From Nymphaea colorata (taxonomy: Eukaryota > Streptophyta > Magnoliopsida > Nymphaeales > Nymphaeaceae): a stretch of 64,000 nt of DNA. The number at the start of each line of letters is the position of its first letter. The first letter of the stretch is position 1. The notes under the pieces are model-generated. The model did no database searches and was not told where the DNA came from. It worked only from the letters and a program-made list of their open reading frames with translations. Positions 49,128-61,110 of this stretch are shown piece after piece. The stretch is taken from assembly GCF_008831285.2 (NCBI RefSeq), contig NC_045146.1, positions 23,887,703 through 23,951,702 of the forward strand, read 5' to 3'. The translations under genes and the position numbers were made by a program.

Positions 49128-49454
49128 TCTAGAGGCCGTGGCTCATTTCAACTTGGTGGCGCATTTGGGTGGAGCGCAACAACAGAGTCTTCAGGGGCAC
49201 CTTCTCTTCACCAGATTCTGTGGCTCGTCTTGTGCAAGGGGATATCCAGTTCGCCATTCGGATAAAGCGCCGCCGCCTGACTGCGGTTGGGTGACTGTGC
49301 CGTTTCGTCTTTCTTCTTCTCTCTTATTTTTCTGTGCATTGTATTGTTTATTTGTTCCTCCTGCTTGCGTAATTTTGTTCTTTGCGGATTGTTTTTATAT
49401 TTAGGGGACCTTTTGTCCCCAAATTTTGTTTATATTCCCATTTTATCGGCTCTT

Positions 49455-49506
<52 letters not shown>
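49128..49506 (+). mobile_element. LINE 3' end, 5'-truncated
   Basis: The frame through about 49135-49290 reads ...STWWRIWVERNNRVFRGTF, the W..W.ERN.R.F motif found at the C-terminal end of plant LINE reverse-transcriptase polyproteins after the zf-RVT domain. A T-rich 3' untranslated part follows and ends in a (TC)n(TA)n array at 49451-49506. 5' truncation is usual for LINEs copied by target-primed reverse transcription. Confidence 0.65.
49451..49506. repeat. compound (TC)n(TA)n microsatellite
   Basis: About 9 TC units followed by about 19 TA units, directly at the 3' end of the LINE remnant. The array may have grown from that element's 3' tail. Confidence 0.95.
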
Positions 49507-49507
<1 letters not shown>

Positions 49508-50013
49508 CTCGTGACCCCTCTCTTCGATTATGCCCCTATTATTATATGACAACTTGTATCTATACAAAATAACCACATGAGGGCGTTTTCAGGGCGTTGA
49601 GAACGGATCACGGGCGTGGCTTCTCCAAGCGCCCGCAATCAACAGACACTGCACGTGATGGGGCCTCCCAAAATTAATACATAAGAAAACTTGGTGTTCC
49701 TAACACATGATGGCGTGTCACGGAACAAGGTGTTCCTTCTTTGCTGTTCTTCCCAACCGTATAATCCGATTATAACCTGAAATTGGATCCCAACAATAAT
49801 CAGACTCAGATTAGGTCTTGTATGGTTCTAGCATCCGAATCTGAACCAGTTGAGGTCAGAAAAGATCGAACTTAAATTCGCAAGAAAATTCAAGTCCAAG
49901 TCCTAATCCAGGTTTGAGACTTATTAAAGTAAATCCGACTACGGTAAAAGGCGAGCTTGCCTACACTGTAATACTGAGAAATGTGATGAAAGATAGAGCA
50001 CAAACCATAAAAA

Positions 50014-50049
<36 letters not shown>

Positions 50050-52037
50050 AGGAAGTGCTCATGATCAAACATGAGATTCCGATAATGGGTATAGATATAA
50101 TTGGTCACACTAATAAAAATGCAAGAAGGGAAATCATTATCTAGTGGGGAATCTATTATTGCACTTCCAATCATGAAAAGCGTGGAAACTGTTCTTCCAA
50201 TCCCCGAAACAGACGAGGATCACAGGACTCTTGCCTCCAACCATCCAACCATAAAGATTCCAAAACTTTTGCCTCGAAATCTTTCCAATCTGTATCCAGA
50301 CAACCACTTGAAGCAATTTGCACACAAAGAGCACAATGGGCAGCTGGTCCACTCCATGGCTCAGTTATCCCACCAACCAATTCGACTTGGCCGGCCGGAA
50401 AAATGGGTCAGGCCTACCCCCCCAGCAGGTGTTCACCGGATTCCGGGAAAGGTCATTTGAGCTCAAACGTCACGACTCCATGAATTCAGATCATTTCCGA
50501 GCTCTTCAAATTGCATAAGTGAAACACCAACTTAGCGGCAACCCCTCTAATCCAATTCATTCCTTCAAAAAAATCTCAAATCTTCTTTCCCCTCCTTACC
50601 ATTAGTACAGGAATAAAAGTTCTTAGCAAAGGCTAAAACCGATTGAAAGATTACGCAGGATGATCGTTTAGAAAAAAAAAAAAAAAAGACTCGTAGGCAA
50701 GGCCGACGTCCGGGATACTGTCGCTGTTTAACCCTGGGAATTTTCCATTGAGGAACTTAGAAGAAAAGACTGAACATAGATTATTTTGTGAACAATAATT
50801 CAGTGAGCCAAAAGTTTGTCGAGTAGAAGCTGTTTTCTGATCTCTTGGCCTGTCCAAGAGGTGCAAGCTGTTCCTTTGATGTGCATCTGTGACCTAACAA
50901 CTCGAGCTATTTAAAATCTAGACTGTCTAGTGACTCATCGACAGAGAAAAAGGAACTGGATGATCGCTAATGTTCATTTATTGGGTATATCGGATAAGTC
51001 ATTGCCATTTAAAAGATACAGATAGTCATATATAGTGCACAATTTTGTCTGCAATAATAAATGATCGAAATAACTGCTGTGTCACACTAACTTGAAAGCA
51101 AGTTTCATAAGCACATTCAATTGATGTCACATTGTTTCTAACGTATGAGACTTTGAACTTGGTAGATTCATGATAAAACTGCAGCATCATGTTGGTGCAA
51201 AACCTTCAGGTTGCTTCTAATCGCCTGGAACATGGGTGGGCTTTTGCCCACACTTGTCTCCACCATATGCAAGCATCTTCAACATTGAGATATGGTCTTC
51301 CTTTGGAGGTTTGAAGCCCGGCTGCCCCCTCAATTTAATTTGTTCTTGTGCCCAAACAAGAGTCTCTTCTACCCAGTTATAGATCGATCATCAAAATTTC
51401 AAGGCACTTTGAGATCCTTCTTTTTTTGGGAAAAAGAGATACCATGTCATGAGGTGAAGTATTTTGCAAATTAAAGCAGTACATGCATGTAGAATGTTTC
51501 AATGGCGAAACAAACAACGTGAAATGCTCCATTTTATTTCTTGAACTAGAAAGTAGAACATGTAAGCTTGGAAGTAATTAGTCTACCTCATTTCATTGAG
51601 GTGTATCGATCAATATGATACCAATATATACAATTCCGATACTCGGATATACACTATCCGAAGACGAATCACCGCCCTCTCTAGATAAATCTCCGCCGGT
51701 AAATTTTTCCGGCTTCGAACTTGGGCTCATTCGCGAATCAGTTGTTAAGGTGGTGTACTGTAGAGTAGAGAAGCAGCAGGATTTCATTTTTGTTGTTCTT
51801 TCTTATGCTAATAAAAAATTCAAATCAATGCCGGCTTGGATCGAGTATATATATGCACCATGCAAGGCGGAGCACAAAGCCTTTCGATCCGGGTGCGGAC
51901 CTAAGCATATACTAACACAAGCCCGGGTCTGGTTTTGCACCCCTTATTAGGGCATGAAGGTGGACAGCATTGCGTGAATGCGACCTTAGGGTATTTTCGT
52001 TACTTTTTTTTTTAAAATTAAAAGATATTTTGGTTAA

Positions 52038-52280
52038 GGCTCCGTTTGATGCACAAGAAAAACACTATGCAGGGTGGATTTTTTTTTTAAAGTTCGTATG
52101 GTTTATCTTGCAACATCAAACAGAAGAAATTTTACCATGCATTTTTCTTTGAAATGAAGAAAAATTTCCACGCAAAAAAGTCTGACCTCTTTAGGTCCGA
52201 CTTTTTTCCATGAAAAAAACTCCATACCGTACAATGGTCATTTTACCGTGCATTTTTCTTCATGTGCATCAAATTGGGCC
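52038..52280. mobile_element. PIF/Harbinger (Tourist-like) MITE
   Basis: A 243-bp foldback. The left end GGCTCCGTTTGATGCAC pairs with the right end GTGCATCAAATTGGGCC, and the match continues inward (AAGAAAAA.. with TTTTTCTT..). The centre is another palindrome, GTCTGACC and GGTCCGAC. It is flanked on both sides by TAA, the 3-bp duplication typical of Harbinger insertion, and the GGSCC-GTTTG start is the Tourist pattern. It has no coding capacity. Confidence 0.82.
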
Positions 52281-53567
52281 TAAAGGGGACAATTTTTTTT
52301 ATTTTTACCGGTCTAGAAGAAGGTGTATACCTTTCTAAAAAAAAAGAAGGGCACTGTGGAAATTTTAGACCCTAAACATGCAACTCGTGTGTTCGGATAT
52401 GAAAAGTTGCCCGATAGGTCGGATCGAGTTTGAAGGTGTTACCTCATCACATGCAATCCAATTTACAGCTGATGTCAAGCATTGCACTTATTTGCTATGG
52501 GATGTCCTTATAGACATGTCCTTCTTTCTCTTCTACTTTTTCCTTTTTAAAGGTGAGTTGTTATTTTTCCACCATCTTATAAAAAAAGAAGACCCACCAA
52601 TGCTCCTTTTAGTAGGGTTCATAAAGCATGCCTCGAGACCTTGCCAGAGTAATGCATCAAATTATAATAGCGACCATAGTTTTCTTACATGGTTTCATAA
52701 CACAACCCTCTTAGAATGGACACCTTGCCATTTAGTACGCTTTCTCTACCAACAAAGTTTGGTAGGATTGCAAAAGGATATGTCTATTTTGCTGTTTCGT
52801 TTGTACCAAAGCTCAACTGTGAACCGAATCTCTACGTACTTAACTGATCCAAATCCGACTTTTTTGGAAACTCGTCACCGTCGTCGTAACTTTCCCAGCA
52901 AGGGAAAGCTGTGTTTTCCTAAAACCCAAACACTCCCTTGAAGAAAAGGATTCCCAAATCCCAAGCAACCGCACAAAGTGAAAAAAAAAAAAAAATCCGT
53001 CTCATTCTCGCAACCACTGCGACAAAAGCAAGAATTCTTGCACCACAGATCTCACTAATTTTTATTTGGCTGAGAAGCTTTCGGTAAGAAAATTGAAAGT
53101 TCAAAAACCGAAAAAAATAAATTAAGAAAAAAATTATGATAACTTGATTTCAAATAGCACGGTTTTATGGCTTTTTTATTTTACAGAAACACCTGTCAGT
53201 AATTTTGCAGTATCTTCCTTCCATGACCTGTGCGGATTAAGTGATTTGTTTCATTTTTTATGATTGTATTACCACTTTAAGCATTAAATATTGTACTTTT
53301 GATGGGTCGTACCATTTTGATTAGAGTGGTCTGGATAAGAACGATCGACGGCGATGATGTAAAATCCCGATATTGCAGATGTCCAGATTAACTAATATCC
53401 GGACATATTACCTGGACTCTGAATCCCTCCAGCAGGAATTTGGGCCTCAAGGGCATTTGATTTTGTGGATTTTTTGTGTTCAGATCTTCTGGCCTCTTAC
53501 AACTTATCATCTCATGCAATGTATAAGTAAGTGGTGGTGATTATCTCAAAATGATAAAAAGATTTCA

Positions 53568-53602
<35 letters not shown>

Positions 53603-54562
53603 TCTTTTTTTCAAATTTAACACCATTGACACCCTCAAAAATAGTTGGTTTGCTAAGAATGTGATGTTTGAACCATTGTTTTGGATAAAAATATCAATTT
53701 TTTGAACATAAAGTATCGTAAAAATTTTCAATCACATGAATTTAAACTGTTATAGAAACTTAAGTGTGCAATATAATCAATCAATGAATTCCTGTGAATT
53801 TGACTACATAAATTACATCCCTAGAGTAAATTTTGCAAAGAAAAATGTCAAAAATTTCAAATTGGCACATTTTCCAGGCCCTCTTCCTTGTTTTACATGA
53901 TGCATTCGCCCAAATTATCTCAGTTTTCCTGAATAAATTGATACATCCGGACCAAGATACATTGTGGACTTGGTCCAAACCCGCTTCCAACTGTAGCATA
54001 AGACTTTTTCATATGTTTGACTAGAATCCAGCTTGATTTTTAAAACCCGATCCGCATCTTAAATTCGTAATGGGTGTTGCATTCATTAATTCGAACAGGA
54101 GTCAATATTTCATGTGTGATTCGAATTGAATCTGGGTCGGATCCAAGAAGCACAGAGTTTGACATGCAAATAACACGTTTTCTACCAATTTTTCTTGAGT
54201 CCAATACTAGAACATAATTTCAGATCCAAAATCAGATCTCCGTATTGGGTCTCCTACCCAAACTGAAACTCACGTTCGAATCCAAATCGAACAAAATCGG
54301 GTACATATCTGATCCGTTTTGCCTACCGGGCTACTACTAAATCCAAGTTGCTTGTGTCCGCAAGACCCGAATTTTGAGTACAAAGGGCGTGAGAGCCAGT
54401 GAATGGAGGAGTCATTTCCTACTGATTTCCCACCGTTGTCTTTTTCCTAACCAAATAATTCACCTCATTAATGCATGAGACTTGGGATCTGGCTCTAGAT
54501 TGCTTTAACAAGAACGCTGGCCTCTTCGTCTTAGGAGAACTGAGAAGAGAATAGTGTCAAAC

Positions 54563-54658
54563 ATGTGTCACGGTTTCTTCTGCGACTCTATTAAGGCCAA
54601 GAAGAGGAGGAACGACAGCAGTGGCAGTAGCAGCAGCAGCCTCTCTTCCCTTTGTTAG
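54563..54658 (+). CDS. upstream ORF in the kinase leader
   Basis: A 31-codon frame (MCHGFFCDSIKAKKRRND, then a Ser run, ending in TAG) that starts 262 bp before the kinase ATG and ends before it. A second, 10-codon ORF begins at 54726. If the leader is transcribed as drawn, both would tend to lower translation of the kinase. It is the longest AUG-started frame in the leader. Conservation is not known. Confidence 0.35.
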   Translation: MCHGFFCDSIKAKKRRNDSSGSSSSSLSSLC

Positions 54659-54824
54659 TCTCTTTCTCCCTACCACTCTGTTTCCACATCATCCATTGCC
54701 ACCACCATCGATTTCATCGCTGCCAATGTGCCGGAGAACCAATTTTCCGGCGAAATAGCCTCGGGAGGAAGGTGGGGAGGCGGAAAGAGGCAGACCCATT
54801 TCGAGTTTCGGTGTGGCCGGAGCC

Positions 54825-57375
54825 ATGTTTCTGTTCAATACCACGTTTTTGGATACGCAGCTCTACAAGCCGACCTCCATCTTCGGCCTCCACCTCTGGC
54901 TCGCCATTACCATTTGCGTTGGCGTGTCCATCTGCCTCATCCTCCTCGTCCTGGCGCTCTGCGTCATCTTCCGGAGGTACTCCGCCACCACCGCCACGGC
55001 TTCGGCCGCCGGAAGCCATCGCCTCTGCCACCCCGACGCGGCCACGCCCGTCGTGTCGCGCGAGATCCGGGAGGTGAAGCTCCACCGCCAACCGTCGGCC
55101 GAGAAGCCGGTGGCGCATGCGGATCAGGCGACGATGGGGTTCTGCGAGCCGAGGAAGGAGATCCAAATCGATATCGGGAGGGACCACCGGATCGTCTTCT
55201 CCGACCGGCCGTCTTCGCACAACAGCGGCGGCGAGAGCCGGTCGACGGACTCGGTGTCGATCGCCGCCCCGGAGGTGTCGCATTTGGGTTGGGGCCATTG
55301 GTACACCCTTAGGGAGCTCGAGGTAGCTACAGAGGGATTTGCGGACGAGAATGTGATTGGGGAAGGCGGGTATGGGATCGTCTACAAAGGAGTTATGCAC
55401 GATGCTTCTCTTGTTGCAGTGAAGAACTTGCTCAACAACAGGTGCTCAACTGGGGAAATAGGAAAAATTAGAAAATGCCGCTTCATTTTGTTGATCATAG
55501 TATCATACAATGACCGGCATCAGCAATTTTTGTTACTATTTTTGTTTCTGTCCTTGAATTGGTTTCTTTTCTCAATTTGGGCATCTTTTTCCTTCTGCTA
55601 TGGCTCTTAGCTTAATGGGCCATCTAGGATTCAATTATTATCTTTAATATTTTCCTTTCGCGTGCATGTTTTCACTAGTTCCACTGATCAAATCTTCTTC
55701 TTTTTCTCTTCACTTTGTTGTTTGTTTTCTGATTGAATTTGTGCTGGTTTTTCTTGATTAACTCCCCATTAGTTTTTTTTCTTTCCAATAACAAGGTTTC
55801 AGTACATTGATGCGTTGCTTAATTGGTTAAGCTATTTGCGCAATTGTTGGTTGAAATTATTCCATGTGATCATTTTGGATTTCATGCAATGCATTTTTAG
55901 GGGTCAGGCGGAGAGGGAATTTAAGGTAGAAGTGGAAGCGATCGGACGTGTTAGGCACAAGAACTTGGTGAGGCTGCTTGGATACTGTGTTGAAGGTGCA
56001 CACAGGTATTTTCTTCTCTGCCTGCTTTCTGTTTATCTAAGCTATGTGCAAAATACGACCTATTATCCTTCTCAATACTGTTTCTAGTTGTGTATTTATG
56101 ACTCATATCACATTTTTTTTCACCAATGGTTCTTCTGTATTTGGTTTAAGCATTGTTTACGGTCTGAATTCTTTTCCTTCTATGGTTGATTAGGATGCTT
56201 GTTTATGAGTTTATGGACAACGGTAATCTTGATCAGTGGCTTCATGGGGATGTAGGACCAGTCAGTCCTCTTACGTGGAAAATTAGAATGAATGTCATTC
56301 TCGGAACAGCAAAAGGGTATGATGATTGCCTGATTCCTGTTTGTGTGATTGGTTGTCTAAAATCTGCAGTTTTTGGCCAATTGATTCGAATGATGCAGAT
56401 TGAAACTTCTGTGTTACAAAACAGGTTAGCGTATCTTCATGAGGGTCTGGAACCAAAGGTTGTGCATCGAGATGTGAAAGCTAGCAATATATTACTTGAT
56501 CAGCAATGGCATCCCAAGGTTTCAGATTTTGGGCTTGCAAAGCTCTTGGGTTCTGAGAGGAGTTATATAACAACTCGTGTTATGGGTACATTTGGGTTAG
56601 TTGAGAAGCTGCCCTGTTCCTTATGCCCATTTTCTTTCTGTAAGTTCATCTATCCGTCATGGCTTATTTGATGGCTTTTATGTAGCTATGTAGCTCCGGA
56701 ATATGCTAGTACCGGGATGCTGAATGAAAGAAGTGACGTCTATAGTTTTGGGGTATTAATAATGGAAATAATCTCTGGAAGATGTCCTGTTGATTATAGT
56801 CGACCACCTGGAGAGGTAAGTGGTCCATTATTCTTGCTGCTCTGTTCTTTTTCAAGCTTTGCGGCATGTGGAACTCAGTTCAATGTGGCTGAATGGTTTC
56901 AGGTGAACTTAGTTGAATGGCTGAAAACTGTAGTTGCCAGTAAGAACTTAGAGCAAGTTTTGGATCCTAAGATGCCTGACAAGCCATCTTCCAAAGCATT
57001 AAAGAGGGCCTTATTGGTGGCCCTCCGGTGTGTCAATCCTGATGCTCAGAAACGACTTAAAATGGGACATGTTATTCACATGCTAGAAGTGGATGACTTT
57101 CATTTCCGTGATGTATGTTACACTTTCCTTTAGTAATATGTGCTATAGTATGCTGGACTAAGCGTTTAACTGTTCATTGCTCTCTTTTACACTCATAGGA
57201 TCGAAGAAATAGTCGAGAAACTGATCATTCTCATCGTTCTCATGAACATGCAAATGGGACTGCAACACCAATAGAGAGGCCGCCTGTTAAGATTGAAATT
57301 GGTCAGACTCATGAAGGAGAAAGAGACAGGGCTAACAATCTTGACTCCACCACAAGATGGAGAGAGTATAGATAA
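54825..57375 (+). CDS. receptor-like Ser/Thr kinase (At1g01540 type)
   Basis: Seven exons: 54825-55441, 55901-56005, 56194-56316, 56425-56595, 56686-56815, 56903-57112, 57199-57375, all GT-AG and in frame, giving 510 residues. A very short outside segment precedes a membrane span at about 23-49. After a low-complexity juxtamembrane part comes [14 protein letters not shown] and the kinase domain: glycine loop GEGGYG 179-184, Lys200 (VAVK), HRDVKASN with Asp298, DFG 316-318, APE 342-344, all active-type residues. This matches the small TM-kinase subfamily of probable receptor-like kinases At1g01540/At4g02630. With almost no ectodomain it probably acts with a co-receptor. The start is ATG (54825); a GTG lies four codons before it. 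Exon 1 is very G+C-rich, the later exons are not. The His-rich C-tail ([17 protein letters not shown]) is typical of the group. Confidence 0.95.
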
Positions 57376-58974
57376 GGTGATTTCCTGGTTAGGTTGGATT
57401 TTGAGGTTTTATATATTCTGTAAGGCCGTCATTGAAGTTTATGGCCGATTCAAGAAGTTGATTGACTTCTGCTGCATTCTGAAGAAGGTATTTTCTCAGT
57501 CTCAATCTGATGTGCAGATCAATGCTTGGAAATCACTGATATTTTTGAGATTGTATCCTAGAGAAGTTTATTTATGAAAGTCATAATAAGCAGTGTACAA
57601 TATCGATCATAAATGAAAATTTCTACTTCTATTTCCAAATATCTACCGTGTAATAGTGGTATGCGTAGATCCTGTTTCTCTTTTTTCCATTTATCCCTTG
57701 AGCTGATTCGGTTACGGAACTCTGAACCACATTTTTGTATTATATTATTTTTCCTTGTCGTCATTCAGGTTAGGGATTTTTCTGACCACCAATCAAGTTG
57801 CTTTAGCATTAATAAAAAGACTGACTTTGTCTTTAGACCAGACAGTACTATCGCCAATCTTGTTGCAGATTCTGAGAACCATTTAATGTAAACCTACTTA
57901 GTTGACGTTCTAGTTAGTCATTTTTATGCCTAGTGCTTGGATGAGTTGCATTGGATTCTTTTTATTCAGTTCAATTGTTACTCTCTAATCTTGTTTCTTA
58001 CATGCTTCTAACACATGGCAATTTAACGGAGGACCAACAAACAAAATTTGGTTTGAAATCCAAATTTATGTTCTGAAATGATAGTTTCACTCGAACAATA
58101 TCAAGCGGATAATTGTGAAGTCGTAAGATCCATATCCTCACTTTGAATGAACTGAGCTACCTTCTCCTCCAGTATAATGCATGCTAACTGTTTGACGCCC
58201 GACTTTTATTCAACTTTCAGTGGTTACCTGCTTGATTCACTGCTCATGATAATGGCCTCCATACCTTAAGCTGATTAATCAAATACTGACTTTATGAATG
58301 CATGGGTTCCAATTGGAAACTCTGCTGGTCAGATCACCTAATAGAAGCCTGTGGTCCGCTGTTTGTCTGTCTCCACCACTCTGCTTAAAATGTTACCGAG
58401 CAGACGCACCAAGAAACTGAGGCTTCAGTATGAACAGGAAGAGAACGTTAAGGATAAGGGAGGAGGGGCAGAGGTCAGTATCAAGGTTCTGCCCTTTTTG
58501 TGCCATACAAGAGTCCACATGCATGTTTGGGCACCGGACAAAAAGGGGGTCCTTCTTTCCAGGCTGGAATTGTTGGCTGGGAAAAAAAGTGTCTGGATTG
58601 GAACTTTTCTTCAAAGCATAGACAGCTGGGTCTGATAGTTAAAATCTCTGTCGGTTTTGGTGTGAAGACATAAAGCAGATGCCTTTCCCTTCATTGAAAG
58701 TTACAGGGCTATTTTAGGTGCTACCTTCTTTTTTGTCCATGCATTTTTCTCTCGCCAGCCTTGTCCTCCATTGCTGAGCTGGGTTTTGTTTTCCTCTGTG
58801 GATGTGTGATGACCACTCGTCCTACTTTCACATTCTTCTATGGGAAAACATGAAGTTCATTGCCTCATTGACCTCGCAGGTAGTTATGTATGGTCCACTT
58901 GTTTCTAATGTTGCTCCTGATCGGCTTGTTCTCGTGTAAAACAAGCTTTTCTTTTTCTACCGTGTATTAGCACA

Positions 58975-59150
58975 TCTGGTTGAGTTGGCAGGTGGATGAA
59001 AGTACTGCTGTTAGTTCGATTCTCATGATCGCTATGCTTCTAGTTCAATCAGGTGCGGTGTGGTACCAAGTTAAAGGTAGAAGGAGGGTTTTGGGTCCCT
59101 TCCGAGCATTGGGGATCCCTTGCGGTCACCTAGGATTATTAAAATACATG
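58975..59150 (+). mobile_element. possible SINE remnant
   Basis: TGGTTGAGTTGGCAGGTGG (box A-like) is followed at about 30 bases by AGTTCGATTCTC (good box B), then a non-coding body of about 100 bases. The 3' end is not clear. Confidence 0.45.
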
Positions 59151-60589
59151 TTTAGTAGTTTTGTGCTCTTGAAGTTAATCTCAATTCCCAAGGGCTGCCG
59201 AATGTTGGCTTCTGGAAGCTCTAAATTTTGCAATTCTTCTTATCCAAGCCAGAAATTCTGAAAATAAACCATGGTAAAAACCCAGGCAGCCTGCAATTTT
59301 TTTTTTTTGGGGGTCTTCGACAGAGAAAAATCAAGTCTAAGAGAGCTCTGTGGGAGCCACAATCATGGTTTTCGTTGTTGGAACAGCTGGAGTTGTTCTA
59401 CCCATGCCTGTAGGATGTGCGGGTGATATTGATTTGTGAGGTTCCTGTCGTGGCGTTCCTATTCCTGCTTGAATAGAGCTCACACTGGATTTTCCTCCGT
59501 TTTCCCTTCCTAGATGTGACCCCAAAAACACCAAATTTGACACCATCTTTGGGGACCCCATCTTAAAGTAGAGACCACATGGTTTGGCCCATTCATGTGA
59601 GAAAAGACCAATAAGAAGAAAGGCACTCAAAACTAAAGGCCTAAGCTCGGACACGAGCTAGGAAACAACGGAAGCTGGCCGTGTGTGGTTCGGCTCGTGC
59701 TCAACTTGTAGGGTCATCCTAGACCTCAGGTCCTCACTTCTGAGCTGGTATGGAGCCATGGCGAAATCCATGGTAAAAGGCCAAAAAGAGAATAATCTTT
59801 CTCCTCAAGTCTGAATAAAACCCTCATAAAGATCTCCTCAAACTGAACGTGATGCACCACCCATTGTATGGTTTAAGTTAGAACAATTAGAAAGCAAATA
59901 GAACTGCTGATACTGTGATTAGTGACAGACGGTCAAACCATCTCCCTTTAGTTAGATTCCACTTCTAGTGAACGTGGGCCTAAATTGAGGACTTAGTCAA
60001 TTGTATAACTCGATATTTGAATACTCATCACATGATCATGCCTGTATCAAACAAAGATAAGTGCCGATCTGTCGTATGCGATAAAATGAAAATTCTTTCT
60101 TCCCTAATTTCTTGAAGGCAGGGTAAGTAAGCTTGCTTTTGTAGAACATATTTTCACTTTCTAAAATGCCAAGGGTGTTGCTTTAGTCAAGCTTTAAAAA
60201 AAATAAAAAAATAAAAAAACTTTTGATTGTTGACCATGAACAGAAAAACTCATGCGTGGCATTTCATATGCTATCTACTAAACGGACTGCTTTGATGGTG
60301 ATTGAGCACAGGAAGACATCATTTTCATGATTTTTCTAATGACAAGACCAGCCAATCCTTCATGTTTGAATTTTATGCTGTTGATCATGTGATCATAACA
60401 TGTTAAACCAGACCAGTTAGGTCCCCACTTCAAGGGTGGTTTCTTCCCTACAAAAGAAAGAAAGAAAAAGGACCGTCTGATCATGGTTGATTGACAACAA
60501 GAAAAAGCTATTAGCAGCATCGCCTTATTGTGCCAATTTTTTGGAAAGCGATGTATTTTTGTTTTCTGCAAATAGTTTATATTTGTTTT

Positions 60590-61110
60590 AGGAAGAAGAA
60601 TTCGAAACTGGAAGCTCATACTTTTTCCCCGACATCTTTCGCTCGCCTCACATGGGAAGAAGACGTTCTTACTAAAAAATTTGTTCACCCAATCGGACCC
60701 CCCTTTCACATATTTGCATCCTATGTCTGCCCAGTTCATGAAGTTAAATGTCAATGCCACCCGACTAATCACCATCTGCTTATCAGCCAGGCCAAAGAGG
60801 TGTGGAAATGGATACTTTCCAAATTTAATTTCTCTCGAATCCCACCTTGAGCGATTCCGTTCGAGTTTAAACGTTGGATGCAGAAAAAGGTTCTAGGGAA
60901 AGTGGAGGCAAAAGTGCTGGAAAATAGCCTTCTTGGTAGTTTGTTGGAGGCTATGGTAGCCTCGGAACACAATTGTTCATGACGATAGTTGCCTAGAGCA
61001 GAGTCATCTGATGGAGGACATACGGAGAAGATGTGTAGATGCTTTCCGATTAATCAAGTGGCCAAAGGAAGTTGAGGTCAAATTGCAGTTATGGATCCAT
61101 ACTAGTTTGT
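60590..61110 (+). mobile_element. LINE remnant (zf-RVT region)
   Basis: The frames here spell a decayed C-terminal end of a plant LINE polyprotein. One frame has CQCHPTNHHLLISQAKEVWK, the HLL..C..A..VW section of the zf-RVT domain with its Cys/His pairs partly lost. After an in-frame stop and a frame change, another frame has KIAFLVVCWRLW, then PRNTIVHDDSCLEQSHLMED, the W..W..RN..VF end motif. At least one frameshift and several stops show it is long dead. The ends are approximate. Confidence 0.6.

Larger units (their letters stand above)
46239..54562. other. intergenic between cyclotransferase and kinase genes
   Basis: No gene is supported apart from transposon pieces listed separately. Open frames at 48584-48961 (-), 50101-50460 (+), 51615-51950 (+) and 52378-52941 (+) are open without recognisable motifs. 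The last is 187 codons and Phe/Leu-rich in its middle, probably chance. Microsatellites: (GA)n 48394-48425, (TA)n 48772-48799, (AC)n 50018-50044 and (AT)n 53566-53602. Confidence 0.5.

Noticed and set aside
52378-52941. 187-codon open frame (+)
   Set aside because: It has an ATG and is long, but there is no family motif, it has Phe-rich runs matching T-rich DNA, and no splice or promoter context. Not called as a gene.
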